From contig NZ_CP102772.1 of assembly GCF_026020075.1 (NCBI RefSeq), positions 4,740,501 to 4,804,500 on the forward strand: 64,000 nucleotides of DNA, given 5' to 3'. Positions within the stretch are counted from its first letter, which is position 1; every line of letters starts with the position of its first letter. Shown here in pieces: positions 18,416 to 29,640 of the stretch. A program made the position numbers and the translations under genes. The notes beneath the pieces were generated by a model that was not told where the DNA came from, made no database searches, and was given only the letters and a program-made list of their open reading frames with translations. Origin of the DNA: Bosea sp. NBC_00550 (GTDB lineage Bacteria > Pseudomonadota > Alphaproteobacteria > Rhizobiales > Beijerinckiaceae).

Positions 18416-19576
18416 TCAACTGATCGCCGCAACACACTCGGCGAACTTCTCGGCTGGGGTTTGATAGAGCAAGGTCTTTCTGGGCCGTTCGTTGAGCTGA
18501 CGGGCGATGGCGCTGAGCTGGGCCTGGCTTTGCAGGGACAGGTCGGTTCCGTGGGGAAGATACTGGCGCAGGAGCCGGTTGGTGTTCTCGTTCGAGCCAC
18601 GTTGCCAGGGTGACCTGGGATCGCAGAAGTAGACCTCGACGTTCGAAGCGAGGGCCAGCCGCTTGTGGTCGGCCAACTCCTTGCCTCGGTCCCAGGTCAG
18701 GGACTGATAGAGTTCGCCGGGCAGTTTCTTCGACTGTTTGATCAGGGCGGTGATGACGCTCCCGGTGTCTTTGTTGGCGACCTTGACCAGCATCACGTAG
18801 CGCGAATGCCGCTCGACCAGCGTGGCGACGTAGCTGTTCCGGGAGCCGCCGATCAGGTCGCCTTCCCAGTGACCAGGGACCGCACGATCCTCGACGGAGG
18901 CCGGCCTTTCGCTGATGGAGACGGCGTCCCTGATCTGGCCCAGGCCGTTCCGCTTCAGGCTGGCGTGCCGGGAGCGGCGGATCGTTCGCCGGGCCCTCAG
19001 GTGGTCCAGCAGTTCCTTCTTCAGCACCCCACGGGTCTGGATGAACAGGCTGCGGTAGATCGTCTCGTGCGACACTTGATTGTGTGGCTCCCGGGGGCAG
19101 GTGCGCTTGAGCCAGCCGGCGATCTGCTCGGGCGACCAGTTCCGCTGCAGCTTGCCGGATACTGTCCGGGCCAGACCGGGTCGGCAAGCCAGCTTGCACG
19201 GCTTGGGACGCAAGGCCCGGTCCCAGGCCGCCTGATCGGAGCGCGCCGCGCGGTAGCGATCCGGCCCGCCGTTGCGCTGAACCTCGCGACTGACCGTGGA
19301 CGGTGATCGGCCCAATTGCCGAGCGATCACGCGCAGCGACCGGCGGGTGCTGAGCCCTCGGGAGATTTCCTCCCGCTCGCTGAGAGTGAGCGCCCGCGGC
19401 GCCCGCCGCCGGTCTGGAGGCCGAATGCCGCCCGTCGGCGAAAGCACCGAGAACACCGAAGAGGACTCCCGATCGAACCGCCGCCCAATCGAACTCATCG
19501 ACTCGCCGGCCTTCCAGCGATCCCAGATCTCAGCCCGCTGGGCCGCCGAATAGTAGATCCGCCGCCGCTGCTTCAT
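18416..19576 (-). CDS. IS30-family transposase
   Basis: A 386-aa DDE transposase of the IS30 family. The N-terminal HTH region includes LTLSEREEISRGL and RSPSTVSREVQRN. The catalytic triad is visible as GHWEGDLI (first Asp), LTWDRGKEL (second Asp) and PWQRGSNENTN (Glu). The start ATG at 19576 gives the usual family N-terminus (MKQRRRIYYS). It appears intact. I could not identify the terminal inverted repeats or a target duplication, so element limits are not given. It is inserted between motA and the dpp-type operon. Confidence 0.92.
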   Translation of the reverse strand: MKQRRRIYYSAAQRAEIWDRWKAGESMSSIGRRFDRESSSVFSVLSPTGGIRPPDRRRAPRALTLSEREEISRGLSTRRSLRVIARQLGRSPSTVSREVQRNGGPDRYRAARSDQAAWDRALRPKPCKLACRPGLARTVSGKLQRNWSPEQIAGWLKRTCPREPHNQVSHETIYRSLFIQTRGVLKKELLDHLRARRTIRRSRHASLKRNGLGQIRDAVSISERPASVEDRAVPGHWEGDLIGGSRNSYVATLVERHSRYVMLVKVANKDTGSVITALIKQSKKLPGELYQSLTWDRGKELADHKRLALASNVEVYFCDPRSPWQRGSNENTNRLLRQYLPHGTDLSLQSQAQLSAIARQLNERPRKTLLYQTPAEKFAECVAAIS

Positions 19577-19736
19577 CACCCACGCTCCATCTCCAAAGGA
19601 AAAGTAGCGTGTTGCGATTACCGATTGAGACCACCGGCGATCTCCCAATGTCCGGTTGTGGCGCGATCAGGTCGTTTGCGGCGCCGGTCGCGAAGTTCGG
19701 CTATCCACCCAAATAGAGCATTCCCTGCAGCCCAAC

Positions 19737-19764
19737 AAAAAGCCCGCGGCGCGAGCCGCGGGCT
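19737..19764 (-). terminator. Rho-independent terminator after the dpp-type operon
   Basis: On the minus strand AGCCCGCGGC, a TCGC loop and GCCGCGGGCT form a perfect 10-bp stem followed by TTTTTGTT. It lies 24 bp past the stop of the ATPase gene at 19788. Confidence 0.9.
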
Positions 19765-19787
19765 GATCGTTTTACGCTTCGAAGGCC

Positions 19788-21638
<1,851 letters not shown>

Positions 21639-21656
21639 CTCAGGTCCTTCTCTGGA

Positions 21657-22607
21657 TCAGATCACGCGGCGCGGGTCGAGCGCATCGCGCAGGCCGTCGC
21701 CGATGAAGTTGATCGACAACACGGTGAGGAAGATTGCAGCGCCGGGGAACAGTGCCCAGTGCGGCGCGGAGTCGAGATGGTCCTTGGCGTCGAACAGCAG
21801 GCGACCCCAGGTCGGGATATCCGGCGGGAAGCCGAGGCCGAGGAAGGAGAGCGTCGATTCCGCGATGATGGCCGAGGACACCTCGATGGTGGAGGCGACG
21901 ATCACCGGGCCGAGCGCGTTCGGCAGGATGTGGCGGGTCATCTGGCGCAGCTTGGTCGCGCCCTGTGCACGGGCGGCCTCGACGAACTCCTTCTCGCGCA
22001 GCGAGAGGAACTGCGCGCGCACCAGCCGGGCCACCGGCATCCAGCGCAACCCGCCGATGACGACGACGATCAGCACGAAGACGCCGCCCTCCACCCCGAA
22101 CAAGGCCTTCAGCTGCTCGCGGAACAGGTAGATGATCAGCAGCAGCAGCGGCAGCTGCGGCAGCGACAGGAACAGGTCCGTCACCCACATCAGCACGGGG
22201 TCGGCGACCTTGCGCGACATGCCGGCGAAGGCGCCGATGATGACGCCGACGGTCGTCGCGACGATCATCGCGGCAAGGCCGACGGCGAGCGAGATGCGCC
22301 CGCCATACATCATGCGCGCCAGAATATCCTGGCCGAGGTCGTCGGTGCCGAGCGGGTGCGCCCAGGACGGCCCCTGCAACTGTGCCGAGAAGTCGATGTC
22401 GTTGATCGCGACCGGCCAGAACCACGGGCCGACGACGACGCTGAGGATCAGGAAGGCGAGCACGACGGCGCTGGCCATGGCGAGCTTGTGCCGGCGGAAC
22501 CGGCGCCACGTCTCGCGCCCCGGCGAGACCGCGACGGTGGCGGCTGCGGCCGTCACGATCGGATCAGCTGAAGGAGATGCGAGGGTCGAGCCAGCCATAA
22601 AGGACAT
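21657..22607 (-). CDS. ABC transporter permease, DppC/OppC type
   Basis: A 316-aa inner-membrane permease with about six helices. It has the OppC N-terminal region (WRRFRRHKLAMASAVVLAFL) and the BPD permease EAA loop (EFVEAARAQGATKLRQMTRHILPN). The start is uncertain: TTG at 22613, ATG at 22607 and ATG at 22598 are all in frame without a clear ribosome site. Any choice overlaps the dppB-type gene end by 35-50 bp, implying coupled translation. The ATPase gene follows after 18 bp. Confidence 0.9.
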   Translation of the reverse strand: MSFMAGSTLASPSADPIVTAAAATVAVSPGRETWRRFRRHKLAMASAVVLAFLILSVVVGPWFWPVAINDIDFSAQLQGPSWAHPLGTDDLGQDILARMMYGGRISLAVGLAAMIVATTVGVIIGAFAGMSRKVADPVLMWVTDLFLSLPQLPLLLLIIYLFREQLKALFGVEGGVFVLIVVVIGGLRWMPVARLVRAQFLSLREKEFVEAARAQGATKLRQMTRHILPNALGPVIVASTIEVSSAIIAESTLSFLGLGFPPDIPTWGRLLFDAKDHLDSAPHWALFPGAAIFLTVLSINFIGDGLRDALDPRRVI

Positions 22608-23523
22608 CCGCAATGAGATTGAACATGACCACCAGGCAAGCGAAGACGAAGGTCACCGCCATGATCACAGGTGTGTCGTTGGCGAGGATCGCGTCGATCA
22701 GAAGCGAGCCGATGCCGGGGATTCGGAAGATCTGCTCGGTCACGATGGCGCCGCCGAACACGGCGGGCATCTGCAGCGCGACCAGCGTCACCACCGGGAT
22801 CAGCGCGTTGCGCGTGATGTGCCGCAGCGTGACCTTGCGCTCGCTGAGGCCCTTGGCGCGCGCGGTGGTGACATAGTCGAGCCGGATGACGTCGAGCACG
22901 GCCGAGCGGACATAGCGCGTATAGGAGGCCGCCTGGAACAGGCCGAGCACCATGATCGGCATGATCGCCTGGCGGAACATCTCCCAGTACCAGCGCCAGC
23001 CGGTCGCGGCGACGTCGGAACGATAGACGAAGGGGAACCAGTCTAGCGAGACCGAGAAGATCAGGATGAAGAGCAGGCCGGTGAAGAAGGTCGGCAGAGA
23101 GAAGCCGACGAATGCCAGCGTGTTGGCGATCTGGTCGAAGATCGAATAGGGCCGCGTCGCCGCGTAGATGCCGACCGGCAGGGCGATGCATAGCGCCAGG
23201 ATCTGCGAGGAGCCGACCACGAACAGCGTCGTCGGCACGCGCTGCAGGATGAGCTTGTCGACATTGATGCGGCTGGCGAAGGAGAAGCCCCAGTCGCCCT
23301 GGGCCATGGCGCCGAGCCAGCGCAGATAGCGCACCATGATCGGGTCGTTCAGGCCGAAGCTGGCGCGGATGGCTTCGCGCACCTCGGGCGGCACGTTGGG
23401 ATTGGTCGCCATTTCGGAGAACGGATCGCCCGGCGCCAATGCAAGCACCGTGAACAGGATCACGCTGATTCCGAGAAGACTTGGAATGGCGATCAACAGC
23501 CGCCGTATGAGATAGGTCGCCAT
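22564..23523 (-). CDS. ABC transporter permease, DppB/OppB type
   Basis: A 319-aa permease. The N-terminus MATYLIRRLLIAIPSLLGI is typical of DppB, and APGDPF follows after the first helix. The EAA loop is DYVTTARAKGLSERKVTLRH (about 200-219). The ATG at 23523 was chosen because upstream codons belong to an intergenic hairpin. It is separated from the binding-protein gene by 154 bp that hold two strong hairpins, so its expression may be set lower than that of the binding protein. Confidence 0.92.
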   Translation of the reverse strand: MATYLIRRLLIAIPSLLGISVILFTVLALAPGDPFSEMATNPNVPPEVREAIRASFGLNDPIMVRYLRWLGAMAQGDWGFSFASRINVDKLILQRVPTTLFVVGSSQILALCIALPVGIYAATRPYSIFDQIANTLAFVGFSLPTFFTGLLFILIFSVSLDWFPFVYRSDVAATGWRWYWEMFRQAIMPIMVLGLFQAASYTRYVRSAVLDVIRLDYVTTARAKGLSERKVTLRHITRNALIPVVTLVALQMPAVFGGAIVTEQIFRIPGIGSLLIDAILANDTPVIMAVTFVFACLVVMFNLIADVLYGWLDPRISFS

Positions 23524-23580
23524 ATAGTTTCTTCTCTTTGCGTGCGCGGCACCGCCGCGGACTGAACGCCGATTGCAACC

Positions 23581-23670
23581 GGCCCATCCTTGCGGCTTGC
23601 CGCAGCCGAAAGGATGGGCCGGGTACAAAAGCGGCCCCTCGCGGAGACGAATCTCTCCGCGAGGGGCCGC
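23581..23670. terminator. Tandem strong hairpins between the binding-protein and permease genes
   Basis: Hairpin 1 (23631-23670) has a perfect 17-bp GC-rich stem with a 6-nt loop (CGAATC). Hairpin 2 (23581-23620) has outer arms GGCCCATCCTT and AAGGATGGGCC with an inner TGCGG/CCGCA stem. No long U run follows on the minus strand, so they look more like a partial attenuator or RNA-stabilising structure for the upstream binding-protein message than a full terminator (inference). Confidence 0.7.
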
Positions 23671-23677
23671 CTGGCTC

Positions 23678-25465
23678 TTAGCTGCGATACCAGGCCGCGA
23701 GGTTCCAGGTATCGACGTCCCAGCCGGAATGGTCGTGGGAAAGGTTGTTCAGCGATGCGGCCACGCGGGTGCGGGACAGCAGCGGCAGGATGATGTTGGC
23801 CTCGCAGAAGATCTCGTTGACCTTGATCAGCAGCGCGGCGCGCTTGGCCGGGTCGAGCTCCTTCTGAGCGGCCTTGTAGGCCTCGTCGGCAGCCGGATCG
23901 GTGTAGCGCGAGACGTTGCGGCCGAGCCACTTGTTCTCCTTGGTCGCGACCTCCCAGGAGACGAACTGGTTGAGGAAGCGCTCCGGATCGGGCTGGGGCT
24001 GGGTCGTCGTGTACATCTCCATGTCGACATAGAGCTTGGTGTAGGTGTCGGGATTGGCGACGTCCGACGAGAAGAACACCGAGGCCGTGACCGACTTGAG
24101 CTCGAGATCGATGCCGGCGCGCTGGCAGGCCTGCTTGATGATGGCCTGGGTCTTCTGGCGCGGGGCGTTGATCGAGGTCTGGTAGACGTATTTGAGCTTC
24201 TTGCCGTCCTTCTCGCGGATGCCGTCGGCACCCTTCTTCCAGCCGGCGTCGTCGAGGATCTTGTTGGCCTTGTCGACGCTGAACTCGTATTTCAGCTTCT
24301 GCGACTTGAACTGCTTGGGCTCGTTGACGAAGCTCGCCGTCGCGATGCCGCCGCGGCCATAGATGAACTTCTGGATCGAGTCGCGATCGATCAGGAGGTT
24401 GATCGCCTCACGCACCTTCGGATCCGACAGCGTCGGGTGCTTGGTCTTGATGCTCGAGCGCTCGCCGTCGACTTCCGTCCACGGATCGGTCGGGTTCAGG
24501 ATGATGAACTCGATGTCGCCCGAGGCGACCGCGCTGATCTTGCCGCGACCGCCGGTCTCCATGCGCTTGAGGACCTCGTCCTCGACCTGCAGGTTCCAGG
24601 CATAGTCATATTCGCCGGTCTGCAGCACGGCGCGCGCCGCCGAGACTGCGTCGCCGCCGCCCTTGACCTCGAGCGTGTCGAAGGCGGGCTGGTTCTTGAT
24701 GTGATAGTCGACGAAACGCTCGCCGGTCAGGACGTCGCCGGGCTTGAACTCGACGAACTTGTAGGGGCCGGTGCCGATCGGCTTCAGGTTGTCCGGCGCC
24801 TCGCGCGACTTGGCGCCGACATAGTCGCCGAACCGGTGCTTGGGCAGGATCTGGCCGACGGTGCCGACGAAGGGGTCGGCCCAGAACGGCGTCGGCTGCT
24901 GGAAGATGACCTTGACGGTGAGGTCGTCGACCTTCTCGACCTTGATGTTGGTATAGGAGCCGGTGGTGTAGGCGGCCGTCGCCGGATCCTTGGCGTATTC
25001 CCAGGTGAAGACCACGTCGTCGGCGGTGAAGGGCTTGCCGTCATGCCACTTCACGCCGGGCTTCAGCTTCCAGGTCACGACCGTGCCGTCGGCCGAGAGC
25101 CCGCCATTGGCCTTCGTGGGCACCTCGGCGGCGAGGCAGGGGATGAGGTTGCCTTCCTTGTCCCAGCCGGCGAGCGGCTCGTAGAAGATGCGCGAGGCGA
25201 TCTGGTCCTTGGTGCCGGAGGCGAAATGCGGGTTGAGCAGGGTCGCGGCCTGCCAGAGCAGGATCTTCAGCGGCCCGCCGCCACCGGCCTTGGTCGGCTT
25301 GTATTCGAGCGTGGCGTTCGCCATCGCGACATCGTTCCAGACGAGGATCTGGCTTGCGATCGGCGCGGCGATACCCACCGCCGCCATCTTTTGCATGAAG
25401 GAGCGTCGCGAAAGCGTGCCTTCCTTCACATCCGCGACGAGGCCGCGGATTTCCTGCTCTTTCAT
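23678..25465 (-). CDS. ABC transporter substrate-binding protein, peptide/nickel (SBP_bac_5) family, Tat-type signal
   Basis: A 595-aa extracellular solute-binding protein of family 5. The N-terminus has a twin-arginine motif SRRSFMQK (about residues 19-26) and a hydrophobic stretch, so Tat export is likely. Core motifs include GVKWHDGKPFTADDVVFTWEY. The ATG at 25465 has GGTGGAGG about 8 nt upstream. It leads the operon binding protein, permease B, permease C, fused ATPase. The substrate is probably a peptide or related compound; the exact ligand is not visible. Confidence 0.92.
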   Translation of the reverse strand: MKEQEIRGLVADVKEGTLSRRSFMQKMAAVGIAAPIASQILVWNDVAMANATLEYKPTKAGGGGPLKILLWQAATLLNPHFASGTKDQIASRIFYEPLAGWDKEGNLIPCLAAEVPTKANGGLSADGTVVTWKLKPGVKWHDGKPFTADDVVFTWEYAKDPATAAYTTGSYTNIKVEKVDDLTVKVIFQQPTPFWADPFVGTVGQILPKHRFGDYVGAKSREAPDNLKPIGTGPYKFVEFKPGDVLTGERFVDYHIKNQPAFDTLEVKGGGDAVSAARAVLQTGEYDYAWNLQVEDEVLKRMETGGRGKISAVASGDIEFIILNPTDPWTEVDGERSSIKTKHPTLSDPKVREAINLLIDRDSIQKFIYGRGGIATASFVNEPKQFKSQKLKYEFSVDKANKILDDAGWKKGADGIREKDGKKLKYVYQTSINAPRQKTQAIIKQACQRAGIDLELKSVTASVFFSSDVANPDTYTKLYVDMEMYTTTQPQPDPERFLNQFVSWEVATKENKWLGRNVSRYTDPAADEAYKAAQKELDPAKRAALLIKVNEIFCEANIILPLLSRTRVAASLNNLSHDHSGWDVDTWNLAAWYRS

Positions 25466-25674
25466 CGGATTGCCTCCACCTTTAAACAATAAATTATCCC
25501 CCGGCGCTTTCGCGCCGTGTTTTCGTTGATGGCCTCAGCAAGGCATGTGCCAACGAAAGCGTCAACTGTGCAGCGCGGGACTGGTATGTCCCTGTGACGG
25601 TCTCGGATGGCTGGAAGCGGGAGCGTATGCATGAATGTGCCTTGCGCCTGCATCTTGCTGAAATTTTATGCGGG

Positions 25675-26538
25675 TCAATCCGTAAAGACGACAGTTTTCT
25701 TTCCGTTGAGAATGATGCGGTCCTCGAGGTGATGGCGGACGGCGCGCGCCAGCACGCGCCGCTCGATGTCGCGCCCCCTGCGGACGAGATCGTCAGGCGT
25801 GTCCCGGTGCGAGATGCGCTCGACGTCCTGCTCAATGATCGGGCCTTCGTCGAGATCCGAGGTCACGTAATGGGCGGTGGCGCCGATCAGCTTCACGCCG
25901 CGCTCATGCGCCTGGTGATAGGGCTTGGCGCCTTTGAAGCCGGGCAGGAAGGAATGGTGAATATTGATGCAGCGCCCGGCGAGCTTGGCCGAAAGCCCGT
26001 CGGACAGGACCTGCATGTAGCGCGCGAGCACCACGAGATCGGTCCGGCTGTCCTGGATCCGCCGCCAGATCTCGGCCTCCTGCTCCATCTTGGTCTGGCG
26101 GGTGACCGGCAGGTGGTGGAAGGGCAGCTCGCCCAGATCGGTCGAGGCGAAATGCTCGCGCGCGTGATTCGAGACGATGCCGGTGATCTCCATCGGCAAT
26201 TCGCCGATCCGCCAGCGATAGATCAGGTCGGCCAGGCAATGGTCGAATTTCGAGACCAGAAGCATGACGCGCTTGCGGCGGCTGGCCTCGTGCAGGCTGA
26301 GCTCCATGCCGAAGCGCCGGCCGAGCGCCGCGAGCGATTCCGCGATGGCCGCGTGCGGCTGGCTGCCGTCAAGCCGGTTGAAGACGACGCGCATGAAGAA
26401 CCGGTCGGACTCGGTGTCGTCGAATTGCTGTGCGTCGAGGATGTTGCAGCCGGCCTCGAACAGCAGGGTGGAGACGGCGGCGACGATGCCGGGGCGGTTC
26501 GGGCAGGAGAGGGTCAGGGTCGAGCTGAGATCGAGCAT
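25675..26538 (-). CDS. purU: Formyltetrahydrofolate deformylase
   Basis: Hydrolyses 10-formyl-THF to THF and formate, balancing one-carbon pools. The 287-aa length is normal. An N-terminal ACT domain (about 5-80, [20 protein letters not shown]) is followed by the formyltransferase fold (about 90-280) with the signature [19 protein letters not shown], which contains the catalytic His, and DEGPIIEQD. The ATG at 26538 begins the ACT domain. It stands alone; 185 bp separates it from the transporter operon. Confidence 0.94.
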   Translation of the reverse strand: MLDLSSTLTLSCPNRPGIVAAVSTLLFEAGCNILDAQQFDDTESDRFFMRVVFNRLDGSQPHAAIAESLAALGRRFGMELSLHEASRRKRVMLLVSKFDHCLADLIYRWRIGELPMEITGIVSNHAREHFASTDLGELPFHHLPVTRQTKMEQEAEIWRRIQDSRTDLVVLARYMQVLSDGLSAKLAGRCINIHHSFLPGFKGAKPYHQAHERGVKLIGATAHYVTSDLDEGPIIEQDVERISHRDTPDDLVRRGRDIERRVLARAVRHHLEDRIILNGKKTVVFTD

Positions 26539-26893
26539 GGCTGGCGCCGCCCGCCGGGGCGGCCCTTTCACGATAGAGATGAAGACATGAAGCGAGGAGC
26601 CGGCTGCGCGCGACGCGCTGCGGTCAACCTCGGCCGGCCGGGCGCCGGAAAGCTGCCGCCGGTGAGCGACGTTGCGGCCGGGAAAGGCGCTTCGGTCTCG
26701 CTGTCCTCATGATCGTCCGGGCTGTCCTGGCTCATTGGTCGGCTGGACCATGCCGGATCAAACACCGCCCCCGGCGGCTTTTGTCAACGCGTGCAGCCGG
26801 AGCGCCTTGACTTGTTCGTGCCGAGAATGGAATATTTATTCCAATAAGCGGGAAGCCTAAAAAATTCCTGCCGTTTTCCGGGAGGCAGCTTCC
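26539..26893. other. Intergenic region between divergent purU and the SDR operon
   Basis: No gene recognised. A GC hairpin (GCCGCCC, GCCG, GGGCGGC) lies just upstream of purU near 26547. The AT-rich part nearer 26820-26880 carries the palindrome listed separately and probably the promoter for the plus-strand operon. A 65-codon minus-strand frame here lacks any recognisable family. Confidence 0.5.
26828..26843. promoter_or_regulatory. Palindrome upstream of the SDR/IolG-like operon
   Basis: A perfect 16-bp inverted repeat, TGGAATA, TT, TATTCCA, 50 bp before the SDR start codon and in an AT-rich patch. It looks like an operator for a dimeric regulator. No regulator gene is adjacent, so the binding protein is unknown; LacI, GntR or RpiR families are possibilities by size and symmetry only. 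Confidence 0.6.
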
Positions 26894-27694
26894 TTGCCGC
26901 AAGCCAGCGTGTTCAGCCGTGATCTCCACGGCAAGGTCGCCGTCGTCACCGGTGCCAGCCAGGGACTTGGCGAGGCGATCGCGCGCGAATTCGCCGCTCG
27001 CGGCCTGCAGGCCGTGCTGCTGACCGGGCGCAACGCGGCGCGCGGCGAGGCGGTGGCGGAGAGCCTGCGCACTGAGGGCTGCGACGCTCGTTTCCATCAG
27101 GTCGATCTCGCCGATCTCGACGCCGTCAGGCAGATCGTCCCGGCGGCGGAGAAGGCCTTCGGCCGCCTCGACATTCTCGTCAATGCCGCCGGAGATACCG
27201 ATCGCGGCACGATCTTCGACACGTCGCCGGAGCTCTACGAGCGCATCATGGCGGTGAACCTGCGAGCGCCCTTCTTCCTGATCCAGGGCGCGGCCGAGCT
27301 GATGCAGCGGCAGGGCATCGCGGGCGCGATCGTCAACATCCAGTCGATGTCGGCCCATGGCGGTCAGCCTTTCCTCTCCGCCTACAGCGTTTCGAAGGGC
27401 GCGCTCGCGGTGCTGACCAAGAATGTCGCCTACGGCCTCATCAAGCACCGCATCCGCGTCAACGGCCTGAACATCGGCTGGATGGCGACCCCGGGTGAGG
27501 ACGCCATCATGAAGCTGCGCCACGACGCCAGGGATGGCTGGCTCGACGAGGCCGCCGCCTCCCAGCCTTTCGGCCGGCTGATCGATCCGCGCGAGGTCGC
27601 CAAGGCCGTCGCCTATCTCGCTTCTGCCGAGTCGGGGCTGATGACCGGCGCCAACATCGATTTCGACCAGAACATTCTCGGCGCGCACGACTAG
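26894..27694 (+). CDS. Short-chain dehydrogenase/reductase (SDR)
   Basis: A 266-aa classical SDR. The cofactor motif TGASQGLG is near residue 19-26, NAAG near 96, and the catalytic Ser-Tyr-Lys appears as SMSAHGG then YSVSK. The start is TTG at 26894: GGGAGG (26880-26885) lies exactly 8 nt upstream, while the next in-frame candidate (GTG at 26906) would be 20 nt away. It is the first gene of a carbohydrate block with an IolG-like dehydrogenase 37 bp downstream. The substrate is probably a sugar or cyclitol (inference from context). Confidence 0.88.
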   Translation: MPQASVFSRDLHGKVAVVTGASQGLGEAIAREFAARGLQAVLLTGRNAARGEAVAESLRTEGCDARFHQVDLADLDAVRQIVPAAEKAFGRLDILVNAAGDTDRGTIFDTSPELYERIMAVNLRAPFFLIQGAAELMQRQGIAGAIVNIQSMSAHGGQPFLSAYSVSKGALAVLTKNVAYGLIKHRIRVNGLNIGWMATPGEDAIMKLRHDARDGWLDEAAASQPFGRLIDPREVAKAVAYLASAESGLMTGANIDFDQNILGAHD

Positions 27695-27731
27695 CGCGCT
27701 GAGCCCAATCGCGGCAGGACGGCCGCCGGAC

Positions 27732-28754
27732 ATGACCACGGGACTGAAGACGACCATGAAGATCGGATTGCTGGGCGCCGGCCGCATCGGGCGCATCCAC
27801 GGGCTGAACGTCGCCGCGCGCGGCGATGCCGAGTTGGTCGCCGTCACCGACGCGATGCCGGAGGCCGCCGCCTCGCTCGCCGCCGCCACCGGCGCGAAGG
27901 CCGCGAGCACCGAGGCGATCCTCGCTGACACCGCCATCGACGCGGTGCTGATCTGCACCCCGACCGACACCCATGCCGATCTGATCGAGCAGGCAGTCTC
28001 CGCCGGCAAGGCCGTGTTCTGCGAGAAGCCGGTCGATCTCGACGCCGCCCGCATCCGCCGCTGCCTGGAGATCGTCGGCAAATCCGGCAAGCCGCTGATG
28101 ATCGGCTTCAACCGCCGCTTCGATCCGAATTTCGCGGCGCTGGAGAAGCGGCTGCGCGCGGGTGAGGCCGGCGAGATCGAGATCGTCACGGTGATCTCGC
28201 GCGATCCTTCGCCGCCGCCGGTCGATTACGTCAAGCGCTCGGGCGGGCTCTTCCGCGACATGATGATCCATGATTTCGACATGGCGCGCTTCCTCTTGGC
28301 CGAGGAGCCGGTCGAGGTCTTCGCGCTCGGCTCCGCCCTCGTCGACAAGGCGATCGGCGAGGCCGGCGACGTCGATACCGCCGCCGTCGTCATGAAGACG
28401 GCCTCGGGCCGCATCGCCCAGATCTCGAATTCCCGCCGCGCGACCTATGGCTATGACCAGCGCATCGAGGTCCACGGCTCCAAGGGCATGCTGCGTGCCG
28501 GCAACATCCACGAGACGACCGTCGAGATCGCGACGGGGCAGGGCTTCCGCGCCGATCCCGTGCAGAACTTCTTCCTCGAGCGCTATGCGGCCGCCTATCG
28601 CGCCGAGCTCGACGCCTTCATCGCCGCCTGCAACGGGAAGGCTATGGCGTCGCCGACCGGCCTCGACGGGCTGAAGGCCCAGATTCTGGCCGATGCCGCG
28701 ACGGAATCGGCACAGACCGGCAAGCCGGTCCGCGTCGATCTGGGAGCCAAGTGA
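27732..28754 (+). CDS. Gfo/Idh/MocA-family dehydrogenase, inositol 2-dehydrogenase-like
   Basis: A 340-aa NAD(P)-dependent sugar/cyclitol dehydrogenase closest in appearance to IolG. The Rossmann motif GLLGAGRIGRIH is near 12-23, the conserved EKP motif near 98-100 and the catalytic HDFDMARF region near 177-184 (Asp and His). Two starts are possible, ATG 27732 and ATG 27756. Its TGA overlaps the ATG of the phosphatase gene (TGATG), implying coupling. myo-Inositol oxidation is the family reaction; other polyols or amino sugars cannot be excluded. Confidence 0.88.
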   Translation: MTTGLKTTMKIGLLGAGRIGRIHGLNVAARGDAELVAVTDAMPEAAASLAAATGAKAASTEAILADTAIDAVLICTPTDTHADLIEQAVSAGKAVFCEKPVDLDAARIRRCLEIVGKSGKPLMIGFNRRFDPNFAALEKRLRAGEAGEIEIVTVISRDPSPPPVDYVKRSGGLFRDMMIHDFDMARFLLAEEPVEVFALGSALVDKAIGEAGDVDTAAVVMKTASGRIAQISNSRRATYGYDQRIEVHGSKGMLRAGNIHETTVEIATGQGFRADPVQNFFLERYAAAYRAELDAFIAACNGKAMASPTGLDGLKAQILADAATESAQTGKPVRVDLGAK

Positions 28755-29551
28755 TGGCTGGTGGTGCGATGACCCCGGCGGAACGCGATCTGCGGTATTA
28801 TGCGGCGCTCGGCCTCGCGGCCGAGGCAAGCCATCTGGCGCTGGGCTATTTCAACAAGCGCGAGTCGCTCGGCGTCACCATGAAGGGCGCACAGGACTGG
28901 CTGACCGTCGCCGACGGCAAGGTCGAGGACTTCCTGCGCCAGCGGCTTTCCACGCTGTTCCCGAACGATTCCGTCATCGGCGAGGAAGGCGGCGGCGAGG
29001 CCTCCTACGCCGTCTGGATTCTCGATCCGATCGACGGAACCGCCAACTTCGCCCATGGCGACCGCAACTGGTGCATCTCCATCGGCTTCCTCTCGCAGCG
29101 GCAGCCGGCGATCGGGGTTGTGGCCGCGCCTGCGCTCGGCGAGGTCTATGCCGCGCGGCGCGGCGTCGGCGCCACGCTGAATGGCGATCCGATCAAGGTT
29201 TCGGGGGCGGCCGACATAGCCCGCTCCTCCGTCGAGCTCGGCTGGTCGACCCGCATTCCCGCGCAGAACTACCTGAAGGTGATCGAGCGGGGCTATGCGG
29301 CGGGCGCGGCGATGAAGCGCGGCGGCTCCGGCACTCTCGGCCTTTGCCATGTCGCCGGCGGTTGCAGCGACGCCTATGCCGAACTTCACATCAACGCCTG
29401 GGACGTCGCGGCGGGCATCGTCATCGCCAGCGAGGCCGGCGCTCACATCAATGATTTTTTCGCCGGCGAAGGGATCGCCAAGGGCAATCCGATCCTATGC
29501 TGCACGCCGGAGCTGGCACCGGTGCTGAAGGAGATCACCGGAATCGTTTAG
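28754..29551 (+). CDS. Inositol monophosphatase-family phosphatase
   Basis: A 265-aa Mg2+-dependent phosphatase of the IMPase/FBPase superfamily. The metal-binding motifs are present: GEEGG near 79, DPIDGTANFAHG near 92-103 and the C-terminal WDVAAG near 216. The ATG at 28754 overlaps the preceding stop by one base; a GTG at 28751 is also in frame. It lies between an IolG-like dehydrogenase and an AfuABC-like importer, which fits removal of phosphate from an imported sugar- or cyclitol-phosphate (inference). Histidinol-phosphate or PAP phosphatase activity is a family alternative. Confidence 0.9.
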   Translation: MAGGAMTPAERDLRYYAALGLAAEASHLALGYFNKRESLGVTMKGAQDWLTVADGKVEDFLRQRLSTLFPNDSVIGEEGGGEASYAVWILDPIDGTANFAHGDRNWCISIGFLSQRQPAIGVVAAPALGEVYAARRGVGATLNGDPIKVSGAADIARSSVELGWSTRIPAQNYLKVIERGYAAGAAMKRGGSGTLGLCHVAGGCSDAYAELHINAWDVAAGIVIASEAGAHINDFFAGEGIAKGNPILCCTPELAPVLKEITGIV

Positions 29552-29640
29552 CCAGCACGATATTTGATTGATCTTTCGGAGAAGTCGTCTCAGCTTCGTC
29601 TCAAGCCACAAAAACAAGAGATCCGATCAGGGAGGTTACC

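Noticed and set aside
18380..19640. Terminal inverted repeats and target duplication of the IS30-family element
   Set aside because: TGTCCGG words lie on both sides of the gene but in direct, not inverted, orientation, so I could not define the ends.
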